Positions 8,887 to 16,659 of a stretch of 64,000 bases of DNA are shown in pieces. The DNA comes from Actinoplanes auranticolor (lineage in GTDB: Bacteria; Actinomycetota; Actinomycetes; Mycobacteriales; Micromonosporaceae), in contig NZ_BOQL01000038.1 in assembly GCF_018332655.1 (NCBI RefSeq), positions 62,001-126,000 on the forward strand, written 5' to 3'. Position numbers and translations under genes: made by a program. The notes below the pieces were generated by a model, which was not told the DNA's origin, ran no database searches, and worked only from the letters and a program-made list of their open reading frames with translations. The first letter of the stretch is position 1. Each line of letters starts with the position of its first letter.

Positions 8887-10404
8887 TCACCCTCCGATCG
8901 TTTCCGGAAGTTCCTCGTGCCGGCGCAGCCTCTGCAGTACGAACGCCAGGACGAGAGTCAGCCCCACGACGCCCCAGCCCATCACCAGCAGGCCGCTGAG
9001 CGGATAGTCCTCGTAGCGGTTGGTGATCTCCTGGTAGATGTTGATTGCCGCCATCACCGACAGCAGTGCCGGCGTGATCACCATCAGGGAGATGGTCCAC
9101 CACCAGCCCACCCGGAGGTAGGAGTCCCGGTTGATGTGGGCCTGGAGCGGGCCGAGCTGACGCGCGATCCAGGCGATCAGGATGACCTCGGCCAGTCCGG
9201 CGAGGATCAGGCCGAAGTTGTTCACGAACCGGTCGACCACGTCGAGGTAGTACAGCCCGCCTCGGGTCACGTAGATCATGCTGAGCAGCGCGGTGATCCC
9301 ACAGGTGATGTTGATGGCGGTCGTGCGGGACAGGCGGAACTTCTCCCGGACACCGGCGACCGCGCATTCCATGATGGACACCGCAGAGGTCAGCCCGGCG
9401 AACAGCAGGGCGCCGAAGAACAACGCGCCGAACAGCGAGTTGAGCCCCGGCATCTCGTTGATGATCTGCGGGAAGGCCACGAAAGCGAGCCCGACGCCGC
9501 TCTCCACCACCTCAGTGACGCCGGTGCCCTGCTGGGTGGCGAGAAAACCCAGCACCGAGAAGACGCCGAGGGCGGCGAGAAACTCGAATCCCGAGTTGCT
9601 CATGCCCACGATGACGGCACTGTTGGACAGATCGCTGCGACGCGGCAGGTAGCTGGCATAGACGATCATGACGGCGAAGCCGATGCTGAAGGAGAAGAAC
9701 ACCTGACCGTAGGCAGCGACCCACACCTGCGCATCGAGCAGCGCCCCGAAGTCCGGGGTGAGCAGGACATTGAGCCCGGAAGCGGCTCCCGGCAACGTGA
9801 GCCCGCGGATGACGATAGCCAGAATCATCACGACCAGCGTGGGGATCAGGATCTTGGCTGCCAGCTCAATGCCCCGGCGTACCCCGCGGCGCAGGATCAG
9901 ATAGGTCAGCGCCCATGCCACAGCGACACTGAGCAGCACCTTCCACTGGATGCCGCCGACCGACCAGAAGCTGTCCGTGGTGCCCAGATAGGAACCGAAG
10001 AAGAAGGCGTTCGGATCGTCGCCCCATCGGGAGCCGAACGAGTAGTAGAAGTAGCTGAGCACCCAGCCGAGGATCACGACGTAGTACGTCATGATGATCA
10101 GCGAGATACCGATCTGGAACCAGCCCAGCCATTCGGCCTTTCGGCGAACCCGCCGGAACGCGAACGGGGCCGCATGACGGTACTTGTGGCCGAGGGAGTA
10201 TTCCAGGATCAGCACCGGCACCGCGGCGGTGGCGATGGCGATGAAGTAGGGGATGAGGAAGGCACCCCCGCCGTTGTCGTACACCACGTACGGGTAGCGC
10301 CAGATGTTGCCCAGCCCGATCGCTGAGCCCACCGCCGCCATGATGAACCCGAGTCGGGTGCCCCACTGTTCTCGCGGTTCCGCGACAGGGTCTCCGCCGG
10401 CCAC
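8887..10404 (-). CDS. Sodium-dependent transporter, NSS (SNF) family
   Basis: 505 residues, 11-12 membrane helices. The N-terminal GSAIGLGNIWRYPYVVYDNG is the SNF signature: the unwound helix 1 that binds Na+ and substrate in LeuT-fold transporters. Likely substrate is a hydrophobic or sulfur amino acid, inferred from the MetS-like small subunit encoded immediately downstream. GTG at 10404 is preferred because AAGGGGGAGCAC precedes it and the sequence GGDPVAEPREQWGTRLGFI is usual for family N-termini; an upstream in-frame start at 10491 adds a non-conserved leader. The two genes form an operon. Confidence 0.9.
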   Translation of the reverse strand: MAGGDPVAEPREQWGTRLGFIMAAVGSAIGLGNIWRYPYVVYDNGGGAFLIPYFIAIATAAVPVLILEYSLGHKYRHAAPFAFRRVRRKAEWLGWFQIGISLIIMTYYVVILGWVLSYFYYSFGSRWGDDPNAFFFGSYLGTTDSFWSVGGIQWKVLLSVAVAWALTYLILRRGVRRGIELAAKILIPTLVVMILAIVIRGLTLPGAASGLNVLLTPDFGALLDAQVWVAAYGQVFFSFSIGFAVMIVYASYLPRRSDLSNSAVIVGMSNSGFEFLAALGVFSVLGFLATQQGTGVTEVVESGVGLAFVAFPQIINEMPGLNSLFGALFFGALLFAGLTSAVSIMECAVAGVREKFRLSRTTAINITCGITALLSMIYVTRGGLYYLDVVDRFVNNFGLILAGLAEVILIAWIARQLGPLQAHINRDSYLRVGWWWTISLMVITPALLSVMAAINIYQEITNRYEDYPLSGLLVMGWGVVGLTLVLAFVLQRLRRHEELPETIGG

Positions 10405-10666
10405 GTGCTCCCCCTTCGAGATAGTTGGACCGAATGGGTGTCGCATGGATCGATAGGGATCCAGTATGGGGCGCCGCCGGCCGGAGTGCACGGCTCACCG
10501 GTGGTCACGCCGATCCGGCCGGGCACATCGCCCGCCGTCCACGCTGGGGCCGCCGAGCCGCACCGAGCGCCACTGGGGCGCCCTTGCCTCCGCCGCCCGG
10601 CCGGCCGGGCGGCACGCGTGAGAATGCAAGATACGTTCTCCTCATGCCGAACCCGGCACGGAAACA

Positions 10667-10681
10667 TGACGGTTCCGTGAC
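10667..10681 (-). promoter_or_regulatory. GTCA-N7-GTCA direct-repeat site
   Basis: Plus strand TGACGGTTCCGTGAC, an exact copy with the preferred core. It lies 80 bp upstream of the NfeD gene but in the orientation opposite to the group's usual one. The oppositely oriented NSS transporter starts 263 bp away. It sits in the 356-base gap 10405-10760, in which I see nothing else. Confidence 0.5.
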
Positions 10682-10760
10682 AGCTCTCGGCAAACCACTT
10701 CCTTTAATACGTGGCGGTAGAACTTCGGTGGTCGAAGCGGCACGGACGTGACACGATCGG

Positions 10761-11219
10761 ATGATGGATGTGGTGTTGTGGGTTGTTGTCGCTGTGGCGC
10801 TCGCCGTAGCGGAAATCTTCACGGCCACCCTCTTTCTATTGATGTTCTCGGCGGGCGCATTGGCGGCCGCGGCCGCCGCCGGCCTCGGTGCGCCGGTACC
10901 GCTGCAGGCTGGTGTGTTCGTCGCAGTCTCAGCGCTGACCCTCGCAACGGTCCGACCGTCGCTGCGCCGTCACCTGGCCAAACCGGGGCCGGTGGGCATG
11001 GGCGTGGAGGCGATGCAGGGCGCCGCCGCCGTCGTCGTGGAGCAGGTGGATGTCGATAGCGGCATGGTGAAGATCGACGGCGAGTTGTGGCAGGCGCGTT
11101 CCCTCGAAGGTTCCGTCACTTACCCTCCCGGCGAGCGGGTCAGGATTGTCGAAATCAACGCGGGCACAGCGGTGGTCTGGCGAGACGATCTGTCCGGCAC
11201 GACTGGTCTTCTACCCTAG
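10761..11219 (+). CDS. NfeD-like membrane protein
   Basis: 152 residues: two N-terminal membrane segments (about 4-50) and a C-terminal five-stranded OB-fold region (about 85-145: GAAAVVVEQVDVDSGMVKIDGELWQARS) typical of short NfeD proteins. Family knowledge: NfeD1b-type proteins pair with SPFH/stomatin-like proteins to organise membrane microdomains. The next gene is an SPFH gene that has collapsed (see 11255-11729), so this NfeD has lost its local partner. Start at ATG 10761; the second ATG at 10764 is equally possible. Confidence 0.85.
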   Translation: MMDVVLWVVVAVALAVAEIFTATLFLLMFSAGALAAAAAAGLGAPVPLQAGVFVAVSALTLATVRPSLRRHLAKPGPVGMGVEAMQGAAAVVVEQVDVDSGMVKIDGELWQARSLEGSVTYPPGERVRIVEINAGTAVVWRDDLSGTTGLLP

Positions 11220-11254
11220 AACGCCCCGCTCATCTATTCATAAAGGGTGGTTCG

Positions 11255-11729
11255 CGTACAGGGATGCCGTCGCCGGTGTCATCATTGCTGTTGTTGTCTT
11301 GTTTGCCGTCATTGCCCTTGTGAAGGCTGTCCGGATCGTTCCGCAGCAGCGGCACGATGTGGTGGAGCGGCTGGGTACGTGCGACGTACGAGATCGCGAA
11401 CTTCTTGCAGGCGATCGAGCAGTTGACGGTTACGACGCTGCGTAATGTGATCGGTTCGCTGGATCTGGAGCGGGCGTTGACCAGTCGTGAGGAAATCAAC
11501 CGGCACCGGATTGGCCGACATGGTCGGCGACCTGCCGACGGGCAAGGTCGACGCCGCCGCGGTCGAGCGGGAGGCGGCTGAGGCGGCTGAGGCGGCGGCT
11601 CAGGAGGCCGCTGCGGTGAACGCTCAGGTCCGTGCGGCCGAGGCTCAGGTCTCCGGGTCGGTCAACGGTCAGCCGAGCCGCCCTCTGCCGGCGGGCGAGT
11701 TGAGCGGTCGTCCCCAGGACGACGCCTGA
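11255..11729 (+). pseudogene. SPFH/band-7 (stomatin-like) gene, collapsed by internal deletions
   Basis: Three blocks of a canonical actinobacterial SPFH protein survive in three different frames. Block 1 (from about 11263) reads DAVAGVIIAVVVLFAVIALV then VRIVPQQRHDVVERLG, the N-terminal membrane anchor. Block 2 (about 11381-11510) reads ATYEIANFLQAIEQLTVTTL and SLDLERALTSREEINRH. Block 3 (about 11505-11729) reads TGLADMVGDLPTGKVD plus an Ala/Glu-rich tail. An intact protein would need about 70 residues between blocks 1 and 2 and over 100 between 2 and 3. Two or more deletions, each with a frame change, fit best. No functional protein is expected. It follows the partner NfeD gene directly. 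Confidence 0.8.
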
Positions 11730-11775
11730 CTGGGCGGCAAACAGGTGTGCTCACCACGACGGAAAGGATCGACCG

Positions 11776-12152
11776 ATGGCATCGCGAAGCACCACACCGC
11801 TGGTGAAGCTCAGTGACAGCAGGAAGATCCTGAGTGATCCGGCTCAGGATCTTCGTGGCCGTACCGTGTGTGATGCGGCCGGCGAGGCACTCGGCGAGGT
11901 CGACGATCTGTTGATCGACGAGGCAGAGCGGGAGGTCCGCTTCCTGCAGATCACGCATGGCGGCATTCTCGGCTTCGGCGCGACAGCGTCGCTGATTCCG
12001 ACGGCCGCGGTGACGCGGATGACCGATGACACGTGTACGTGGGCGCATCACGCGATCAGGTGGCCGGTGCTCCACGATACGAACCCACCCTTGTGGACGG
12101 TCAAGAGGCGTTCGACGAGTTGTACGGCTACTACGGGTACCTACCACGGTAG
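11776..12152 (+). pseudogene. PRC-barrel domain gene with a single-base frameshift
   Basis: Residues 1-86 match a PRC-barrel protein closely similar to the intact copy at 13507-13947 (DLRGRTVCDAAGEALGEVDD, THGGILGFGATASLIPTAAV). At about 12031-12034, GATGACACGTGTACGTG has lost one base; restoring a G gives DDTVYVGASRDQVAGAPRYE and the family ending LYGYYGYLPR before TAG at 12150-12152. The uncorrected frame runs into unrelated sequence. This is either a recent frameshift or a sequencing error. PRC-barrel proteins of this type are thought to bind RNA or proteins under stress; exact role unknown. It follows the SPFH pseudogene on the same strand. Confidence 0.8.
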
Positions 12153-12310
12153 GCCGTCGCGGTCATTCCAGCGCTGGAGGACGGCCGCGGGCCGACGCCG
12201 GTCATTGGCGATACGGCTCGCGGCGGTCCTGGAGTCGCCGGTGATGCCCGGTTCTGACCTTGGAGCGATTCATGCGCATGATTTCCTGCTGTGCCTGCGC
12301 TGGCGAGTGA

Positions 12311-12865
12311 TCAACGTGACTTGGGCGTGGCCGGAGACTCATGACTCGCGAGCATACGAACGGCACGGTCGGCCAGGTCGGCGTCCACCTGCAGATCGAA
12401 GTGTGCGGCAGTGAGGATCGGCTCGGTCAAGAACGATCGTCGTCCGCGGGTGGCCACGTAGCCCAGCAAGGCCGCGACCGCGCCGAGAACAGCACCGAGA
12501 AGAGCGGCGTTGACGACCAGCCACCACGTCGCCACGGATGGGGTGACAAGGTTGAACAATCCGAGCAGCCATCCGGTGAGGCCGCCGATGGCGAGGCCGG
12601 TTGTCGCGCCGCGCCTGGTCACCTCGGCCGTGGACAACAGGCCGGTGCCCCGCTCGACGAAGGTCAGCTCCCGTCCGACGATTGTCGTGCGGTCGGCCGG
12701 GAAGCCGGCATCGGTCAGGTTCTGCAAAGTCCGCACGGCACTGTGGTGATCCGAGTGGACCGCGATCACCCGCTGGGCGACGCCGACGTGGGCGGGGGCC
12801 ACCGAAGTCGCCTGCGGTTGTGCCGGAATCGACGAGCTCTGTTGTGAGAATCGATCGTCGGTCAT
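12311..12865 (-). CDS. General stress protein 17M-like protein with glycine-zipper membrane segment
   Basis: 184 residues. The N-terminal half has RVIAVHSDHHSAVRTLQNL and GFPADRTTIVGRELTFVE, the GSP17M domain seen in actinobacterial heat/general stress proteins. The centre holds two hydrophobic stretches rich in Gly and Ala (TTGLAIGGLTGWLLGLFNLV and NAALLGAVLGAVAALLGYVA), followed by a short polar domain with a HFDLQVDADLADRAVRML ending. ATG at 12865 follows GAAGGGGAGGACGAC. Probably membrane-associated and stress-induced; biochemical activity unknown. It converges with the PRC-barrel pseudogene. Confidence 0.8.
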   Translation of the reverse strand: MTDDRFSQQSSSIPAQPQATSVAPAHVGVAQRVIAVHSDHHSAVRTLQNLTDAGFPADRTTIVGRELTFVERGTGLLSTAEVTRRGATTGLAIGGLTGWLLGLFNLVTPSVATWWLVVNAALLGAVLGAVAALLGYVATRGRRSFLTEPILTAAHFDLQVDADLADRAVRMLASHESPATPKSR

Positions 12866-13037
12866 GTCGTCCTCCCCTTCGTCAACCTTCACGTCTCCTG
12901 CGGAGGTGGACCGAAAACCGGTCGCGTCGAAACGTCACGAACTCGAGAAACTGCTGAGCATCAGCCGTCACGGTGTCGCAGCGGCGACTGTGCTGCGGTG
13001 CCGTGTGCGGCGTGCACCACCCAGCGGCCCGCCGCCG

Positions 13038-13430
13038 TCACACCGGATGCTCGGTGAGGGGAGCGGTGGCGTAGTGAATTGTCTGGGCCACGATGCGTCC
13101 GTCGTGGACGACGTACGAATCGACCCCGTCATGCACCTCGGTGTCAGTGTCCGCGCAGCGGCCGGACCAGATGAGCATCCCAACCTCTCCCCTGGTCAGC
13201 ACCTGGCGGTATCGGTAGTCGCCGTCGGGCAGGTACCGGCGCAGCACACCGGCGAGTGCCCGCACCGCCTCGGTGCCGTGGTGTACTCCTTCGGCGGACA
13301 GCAGCGCCACGTCCGAGTGATAGTTGTCGCGAATATCGCCGTCGAGGTCACCGGACTGTCGACACTTCAGGTGAGCCTCCAGAACCTCACGGGTGCCTCG
13401 CGGCGTCCCGCGCTTGTCGTCGGCATTCAT
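13038..13430 (-). CDS. SnoaL-like / NTF2-fold protein
   Basis: 130 residues with the alpha+beta cone pattern of NTF2-like proteins: helix EVLEAHLKCRQSGDLDGDIR, then DNYHSDVALLSAEGVHHGTE, then strands YRYRQVLTRGEVGMLIWSGR and VHDGVDSYVVHDGRIVAQTI. The family includes polyketide cyclases, isomerases and non-catalytic ligand binders; no catalytic residue can be assigned safely. GGAGGAACC precedes the ATG. It lies between the GSP17M-like gene and the PRC-barrel gene, all on the minus strand, suggesting a stress-related or accessory role. Confidence 0.8.
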   Translation of the reverse strand: MNADDKRGTPRGTREVLEAHLKCRQSGDLDGDIRDNYHSDVALLSAEGVHHGTEAVRALAGVLRRYLPDGDYRYRQVLTRGEVGMLIWSGRCADTDTEVHDGVDSYVVHDGRIVAQTIHYATAPLTEHPV

Positions 13431-13506
13431 GGTTCCTCCGATCGGTCGATACGTGAGGTGCCGGGCCGCGGACGCCGCGGCGTCCGCGGCCCGGCACCTC
13501 GAGCCG

Positions 13507-13947
13507 TCAGTACATGCCCATGCCCCGGGTGGCGACCATGGGGTACGGCACGGTGGAGGCCATGCCCGACGTGGTGTAGGGCGGGTACCCGTAGTAGCCG
13601 TACACCTGACCGTAGAACTCGCGCTCGTCGGTCAGCTCCGGGTCGTAGCGTGGCGCCTGGGCGACCTCGGCGCCGGCCCGCCGCAGATGGACGTCCTCGT
13701 CGGTGATCCGGCTGATGGCCTCCACCGGTACGAACGACGGCGTCGCTCCGAAACCGAGCACCCCGCCGTGCTCGACGCGCAGCATCCGGACCTCGTTGGT
13801 CTCGTTGTCGATGAGCAGATCTTCGATCTTGCCGATCTTCTCGCCGTTGACGTCCCTGGCCGTGCGCCCGCGAATGTCCTCCGCGGGATTTGCGATGATC
13901 AGATCGGTGTCACTGAGCTTCAGCATCTGAGCTGCGTGGTTCGTCAC
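13507..13947 (-). CDS. PRC-barrel domain protein
   Basis: 146 residues. The PRC-barrel (about 10-95) contains ANPAEDIRGRTARDVNGEKI, IEDLLIDNETNEVRML and VEHGGVLGFGATPSFVPVEA. The C-terminal part is Tyr/Pro-rich (YGQVYGYYGYPPYTTSG) and ends MGMY. It is the intact paralogue of the frameshifted gene at 11776. GTG at 13947 is taken as start, with AGAGGA eight bases upstream; the ATG before LKLSDTD (codon 8) is an alternative. PRC-barrel proteins are found in stress, photosynthesis and RNA-processing contexts; role here not determined. Confidence 0.85.
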   Translation of the reverse strand: MTNHAAQMLKLSDTDLIIANPAEDIRGRTARDVNGEKIGKIEDLLIDNETNEVRMLRVEHGGVLGFGATPSFVPVEAISRITDEDVHLRRAGAEVAQAPRYDPELTDEREFYGQVYGYYGYPPYTTSGMASTVPYPMVATRGMGMY

Positions 13948-13988
13948 TGTCTCGATCCTCTCTTGATATTCGTGCCGGACGCCCTTGA

Positions 13989-14162
13989 TCAGTCCCTGCC
14001 GCGCCGGATCGCGGCCATGACCTCGCGGGTGGAGACCGTCAGCGCCACGATGACCACCGCAAGCCCGGCCCAGTTCCGCTGCATGATCACGATCGGCAAG
14101 CACAGCAGTGTGAGCAGCAGCATCACGATGACGGCAAACCGCGCCCGTCCACTGCTACGCAT
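13989..14162 (-). CDS. Small membrane protein, 57 residues
   Basis: Translation begins MRSSGRARFAVIVMLLLTLL and ends AAIRRGRD, with two hydrophobic helices (about 9-27 and 32-46) and positively charged ends. ATG at 14162 is preceded by GGGGACAGCTG. It lies 41 bp upstream of the PRC-barrel gene on the same strand, so the two may form an operon. A near-match direct-repeat site is 122 bp upstream. Function unknown. Confidence 0.55.
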   Translation of the reverse strand: MRSSGRARFAVIVMLLLTLLCLPIVIMQRNWAGLAVVIVALTVSTREVMAAIRRGRD

Positions 14163-14283
14163 CAGCTGTCCCCATCGGAAGGCACGCCGGGTGAGACATG
14201 GACGTGATCATCATGTGTCGTGTCGCTGTCTGGCATGGCTTCCCAGCTTCAATCCGCGACATGGCGAAGCGGTCGCGGATCCA

Positions 14284-14298
14284 TGACGATTCACCGAC
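14284..14298 (-). promoter_or_regulatory. Near-match direct-repeat site
   Basis: Plus strand TGACGATTCACCGAC: one half-site exact, one with a single mismatch. It lies between the divergent 57-residue membrane protein (122 bp) and a lipoprotein gene (80 bp). Confidence 0.35.
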
Positions 14299-14377
14299 GA
14301 TCTGTCACGTCGATCAGACGCCGTAACCGCGGCGTCTCGCGCTATGGCGCCACGTGCAACCGGGTAGGCCCCCCGCC

Positions 14378-14998
14378 ATGATGAGGATGAGAGCAGTGAT
14401 CGTGGCCGTCGTCACGATCGTCGTGACAGCCATGGCGAGCGGGTGCCAGACCGAAGATCCACAGGCGGTCCCCAACGATCCCCAGGCGCCGTTCCAGGAG
14501 AGCCTCATGGGCACCAACGCGCGCGTCGGTCCGATACAGCTGATCGGCGTGCATGTGGACGCCCCACCCAACGTGCGATACCGGCCAGGGGACGAGGCCC
14601 GGCTCTGGTTCACCGTCTTCAACGAAGCACCAACCGCCGATGTGCTGCGCTCGGTCAGCAGCCCGGCCGCCGGCACGACGAAGATCCGTTGGGATGCCGA
14701 CTGTGACGGTACCGCCGCCGACGTTGCCGCCTTGACGCTGCGGCCGGTACAGCCCAACCCGGCCACGGCGCCTCCTGGCGTCCCCCCGTTCGACGCCTAT
14801 CACGTCCAGCTGCTGGCGCTGGACCGGGAGATCCTCGCGGGCACCACCATCCCGGTGACGTTCGCCTTCGACCGTGCCGGTTCCGTCACCGTGGAAGCGC
14901 TGGTGCAGCCCAGCAACGCTGTCCGGCCGGAGCCGAGCAACCGGTGCTACGCCGGCACGTCGGCGGCCCCGGCCGCCGTCGAGCCGTCCGGGTCCTGA
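14378..14998 (+). CDS. Putative lipoprotein
   Basis: 206 residues. A hydrophobic signal (RAVIVAVVTIVVTAMASGC) ends in a lipobox (ASGC), so the mature protein should be lipid-anchored on the outer face of the membrane. The mature part has two beta-rich segments: RYRPGDEARLWFTVFNEAPT and PFDAYHVQLLALDREILAG followed by TTIPVTFAFDRAGSVTVEAL. The arrangement loosely resembles copper-chaperone-like or DUF461 lipoproteins, but no metal-binding Met/His motif is evident, so function is left open. The first of three closely spaced Met codons is used; ATG at 14387 is an alternative. Confidence 0.75.
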   Translation: MMRMRAVIVAVVTIVVTAMASGCQTEDPQAVPNDPQAPFQESLMGTNARVGPIQLIGVHVDAPPNVRYRPGDEARLWFTVFNEAPTADVLRSVSSPAAGTTKIRWDADCDGTAADVAALTLRPVQPNPATAPPGVPPFDAYHVQLLALDREILAGTTIPVTFAFDRAGSVTVEALVQPSNAVRPEPSNRCYAGTSAAPAAVEPSGS

Positions 14999-15082
14999 CC
15001 CACGGCGCCGCGCATCATGGGCCGCAGCTGTGCTGCGGGCCCATGGAGAAACCGTTCCCAGCCATCAGAAGGGCTCAGTACG

Positions 15083-15394
15083 ATGACGTCGACCAGTTTC
15101 GTCACCGCCTTGGCCGTGGGCCTCACCCTCGGTGTCGCCGGCGTACTCGTCGTTCCACACGGACGCATTCGGATCTGCACGCCGGCCGCGGCGATCGCTG
15201 CGGTCCTGCTCGGCACGATGGTCGCAAGGATGGCCGGCCTCGGCATCGGGCGGTTCAGCCCGGGCGAGCTGATCGTTCAGATCGTCTTCGGCCTCTGCGC
15301 CGTGGTTCTGGTCGCGGCTGTGGCCGATCGGCGATCGTCACGACACAAGAGTCGTGACGACGCTGCCGGCGCCGGGCCGGGCAGACGGCGATGA
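15083..15394 (+). CDS. GlsB/YeaQ-like small membrane protein
   Basis: 103 residues with three membrane helices (TSFVTALAVGLTLGVAGVLV; AAAIAAVLLGTMVARMAGLG; ELIVQIVFGLCAVVLVAAVA) and a basic tail. The Gly-rich first helix and overall layout match transglycosylase-associated (GlsB/YeaQ/YmgE) proteins, small stress-induced membrane proteins whose catalytic role was never shown. A paralogue lies at 44199. It follows the lipoprotein gene by 84 bp on the same strand and may be cotranscribed. Confidence 0.7.
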   Translation: MTSTSFVTALAVGLTLGVAGVLVVPHGRIRICTPAAAIAAVLLGTMVARMAGLGIGRFSPGELIVQIVFGLCAVVLVAAVADRRSSRHKSRDDAAGAGPGRRR

Positions 15395-15519
15395 GCCCTC
15401 TGCCCGGCCGAATCCGCGCCGCCGTGCCGGTTGGCGATACCCGCCCTCGTCGAGGCGTTGAGACAGAACCGCTGGATACGGCTTCGGAATGAAGCACATC
15501 TTCGCCCGCTGCCGTTTTG

Positions 15520-15960
15520 TCACTCCACCCGCAGGACCACGAAGGCGATGGAATCCAACGACCGCACGACGCTGCTGAGGCACGCGAGGTCGACCGGCTT
15601 GGTGGCGTATCCCTGCACCGGCAGGTCTTCTCGGCGCAGGATGCCCTCAGCGACAGGCGAATCGACCAGCAGGATCACCGGCACCGTGGCCGCCGAGTGT
15701 TCCCTGAGGTGACGCAGGAGATGGCGGCCGTCGCGGCCGGGAAGGTTCAGGTCGAGCAGAATGACGTCTGGCTCCGGGACATGCGCGTACGGGGCGTCCC
15801 GGCGCAGGAACGCCTGCGCCTGCGCCACGGTGTGAACCGTGTGGACCCGGTTCAGGACCTTGTAGGTCTCGAACGTCTCGCGGGTGAAGAGCTCCTCTGC
15901 CGGATCATCCTGCACCAGGAGGAACTCGACCGTGCTGGCCCCCGTCAACGGTATTGCCAT
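15520..15960 (-). CDS. Single-domain response regulator (receiver protein)
   Basis: 146 residues, a single CheY/Rcp1-like receiver with no output domain. Visible active-site residues: acidic pair D18-D19 (VQDDP), phosphoacceptor D70 in VILLDLNLPGRDG, and K121 in GYATKPVD. The layout (LNLPGRDGRHLL, KPVDL) resembles Rcp1-type regulators that take phosphate from phytochrome-like or hybrid kinases. No cognate kinase is adjacent. The gene is divergent from a lipoprotein gene and has an exact direct-repeat site 64 bp upstream, suggesting stress-regulated expression. Confidence 0.88.
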   Translation of the reverse strand: MAIPLTGASTVEFLLVQDDPAEELFTRETFETYKVLNRVHTVHTVAQAQAFLRRDAPYAHVPEPDVILLDLNLPGRDGRHLLRHLREHSAATVPVILLVDSPVAEGILRREDLPVQGYATKPVDLACLSSVVRSLDSIAFVVLRVE

Positions 15961-16023
15961 GAGTGGTCGGCGAGCATCCGACCGACTGTAGATCCTCTTT
16001 CACACAGCTACCGCACAGGATCA

Positions 16024-16038
16024 TGACGATCAGATGAC
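16024..16038 (-). promoter_or_regulatory. GTCA-N7-GTCA direct-repeat site
   Basis: Plus strand TGACGATCAGATGAC, exact half-sites. It is 64 bp upstream of the receiver gene (usual orientation) and 110 bp upstream of the divergent lipoprotein gene at 16148. Confidence 0.6.
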
Positions 16039-16147
16039 GCCGGGCCCGACGTCGTCACGAAGCTGACACGTTCTCGTGTGCCCTTCGCGCAGCTGGGCCC
16101 ATACCGTACGGCTTGTGCATCATCCCGGACGGCGACAGGTGGGTCTC

Positions 16148-16609
16148 ATGACTGGACGGTTCCGCGGCACGGCGACACGACTCTGGGCGGTGCTGACTCT
16201 GCTGGCATGCGTGGCGGCGTCCGGCTGCGGTGCGTTCGACAAAACGGAGCAGGCGGCCCCGGAACCCTCGCGCAGGCCACCACTGGACACGATGCAGGCC
16301 AGTGATGCGGGCGACCAGCTGACGGTCACGGCCGTGGTGACCGGCGTGTCGTCGCCCCGGTCCTTCACCGTGTACGACGCGGACCTGCCCGAACCGGGAC
16401 TGCTGGTCCTCGCGACGACAGCTGTCCGGGCACAGGACCTGGTCACGGTCACCGGATCGGTGGTCGTGTTCACGTTCACCCGCTTCCAGGACCGGTATGA
16501 CCTCGGTGATCGGCGGGTGTACCGCCGCTTCGAAAGCCGCAAAGCTCTGGTCGCGGACGAGGTGCGTTCCTGGGCCGCCTCCGCGCGTCCGGTGAGCGGC
16601 ACGGGGTAG
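16148..16609 (+). CDS. Lipoprotein, paralogue group of three
   Basis: 153 residues; signal peptide with lipobox AASGC (about 25-28). The mature domain has GDQLTVTAVVTGVSSPRSFT, VYDADLPEPGLLVLA, a VTVTGSVVVF strand and the ending RKALVADEVRSWA. Two paralogues with the same order of motifs lie at 30325-30804 and 41397-41840. The strand pattern suggests a small OB-like beta-barrel, by analogy with bacterial OB-fold (BOF) lipoproteins; this is inference. Function unknown. It shares a promoter region, with a direct-repeat site, with the divergent receiver gene and ends 50 bp before the kinase gene. Confidence 0.75.
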   Translation: MTGRFRGTATRLWAVLTLLACVAASGCGAFDKTEQAAPEPSRRPPLDTMQASDAGDQLTVTAVVTGVSSPRSFTVYDADLPEPGLLVLATTAVRAQDLVTVTGSVVVFTFTRFQDRYDLGDRRVYRRFESRKALVADEVRSWAASARPVSGTG

Positions 16610-16659
16610 TGCCCCTGAGTGCTGACCGTTCCACCGACGTCATACATCAGGAGTTGACG

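Noticed and set aside
8770..10326. Long plus-strand open frame over the NSS transporter gene
   Set aside because: It is the antisense shadow of a well-conserved transporter and its translation (His/Asp/Gln-rich) shows no domain.
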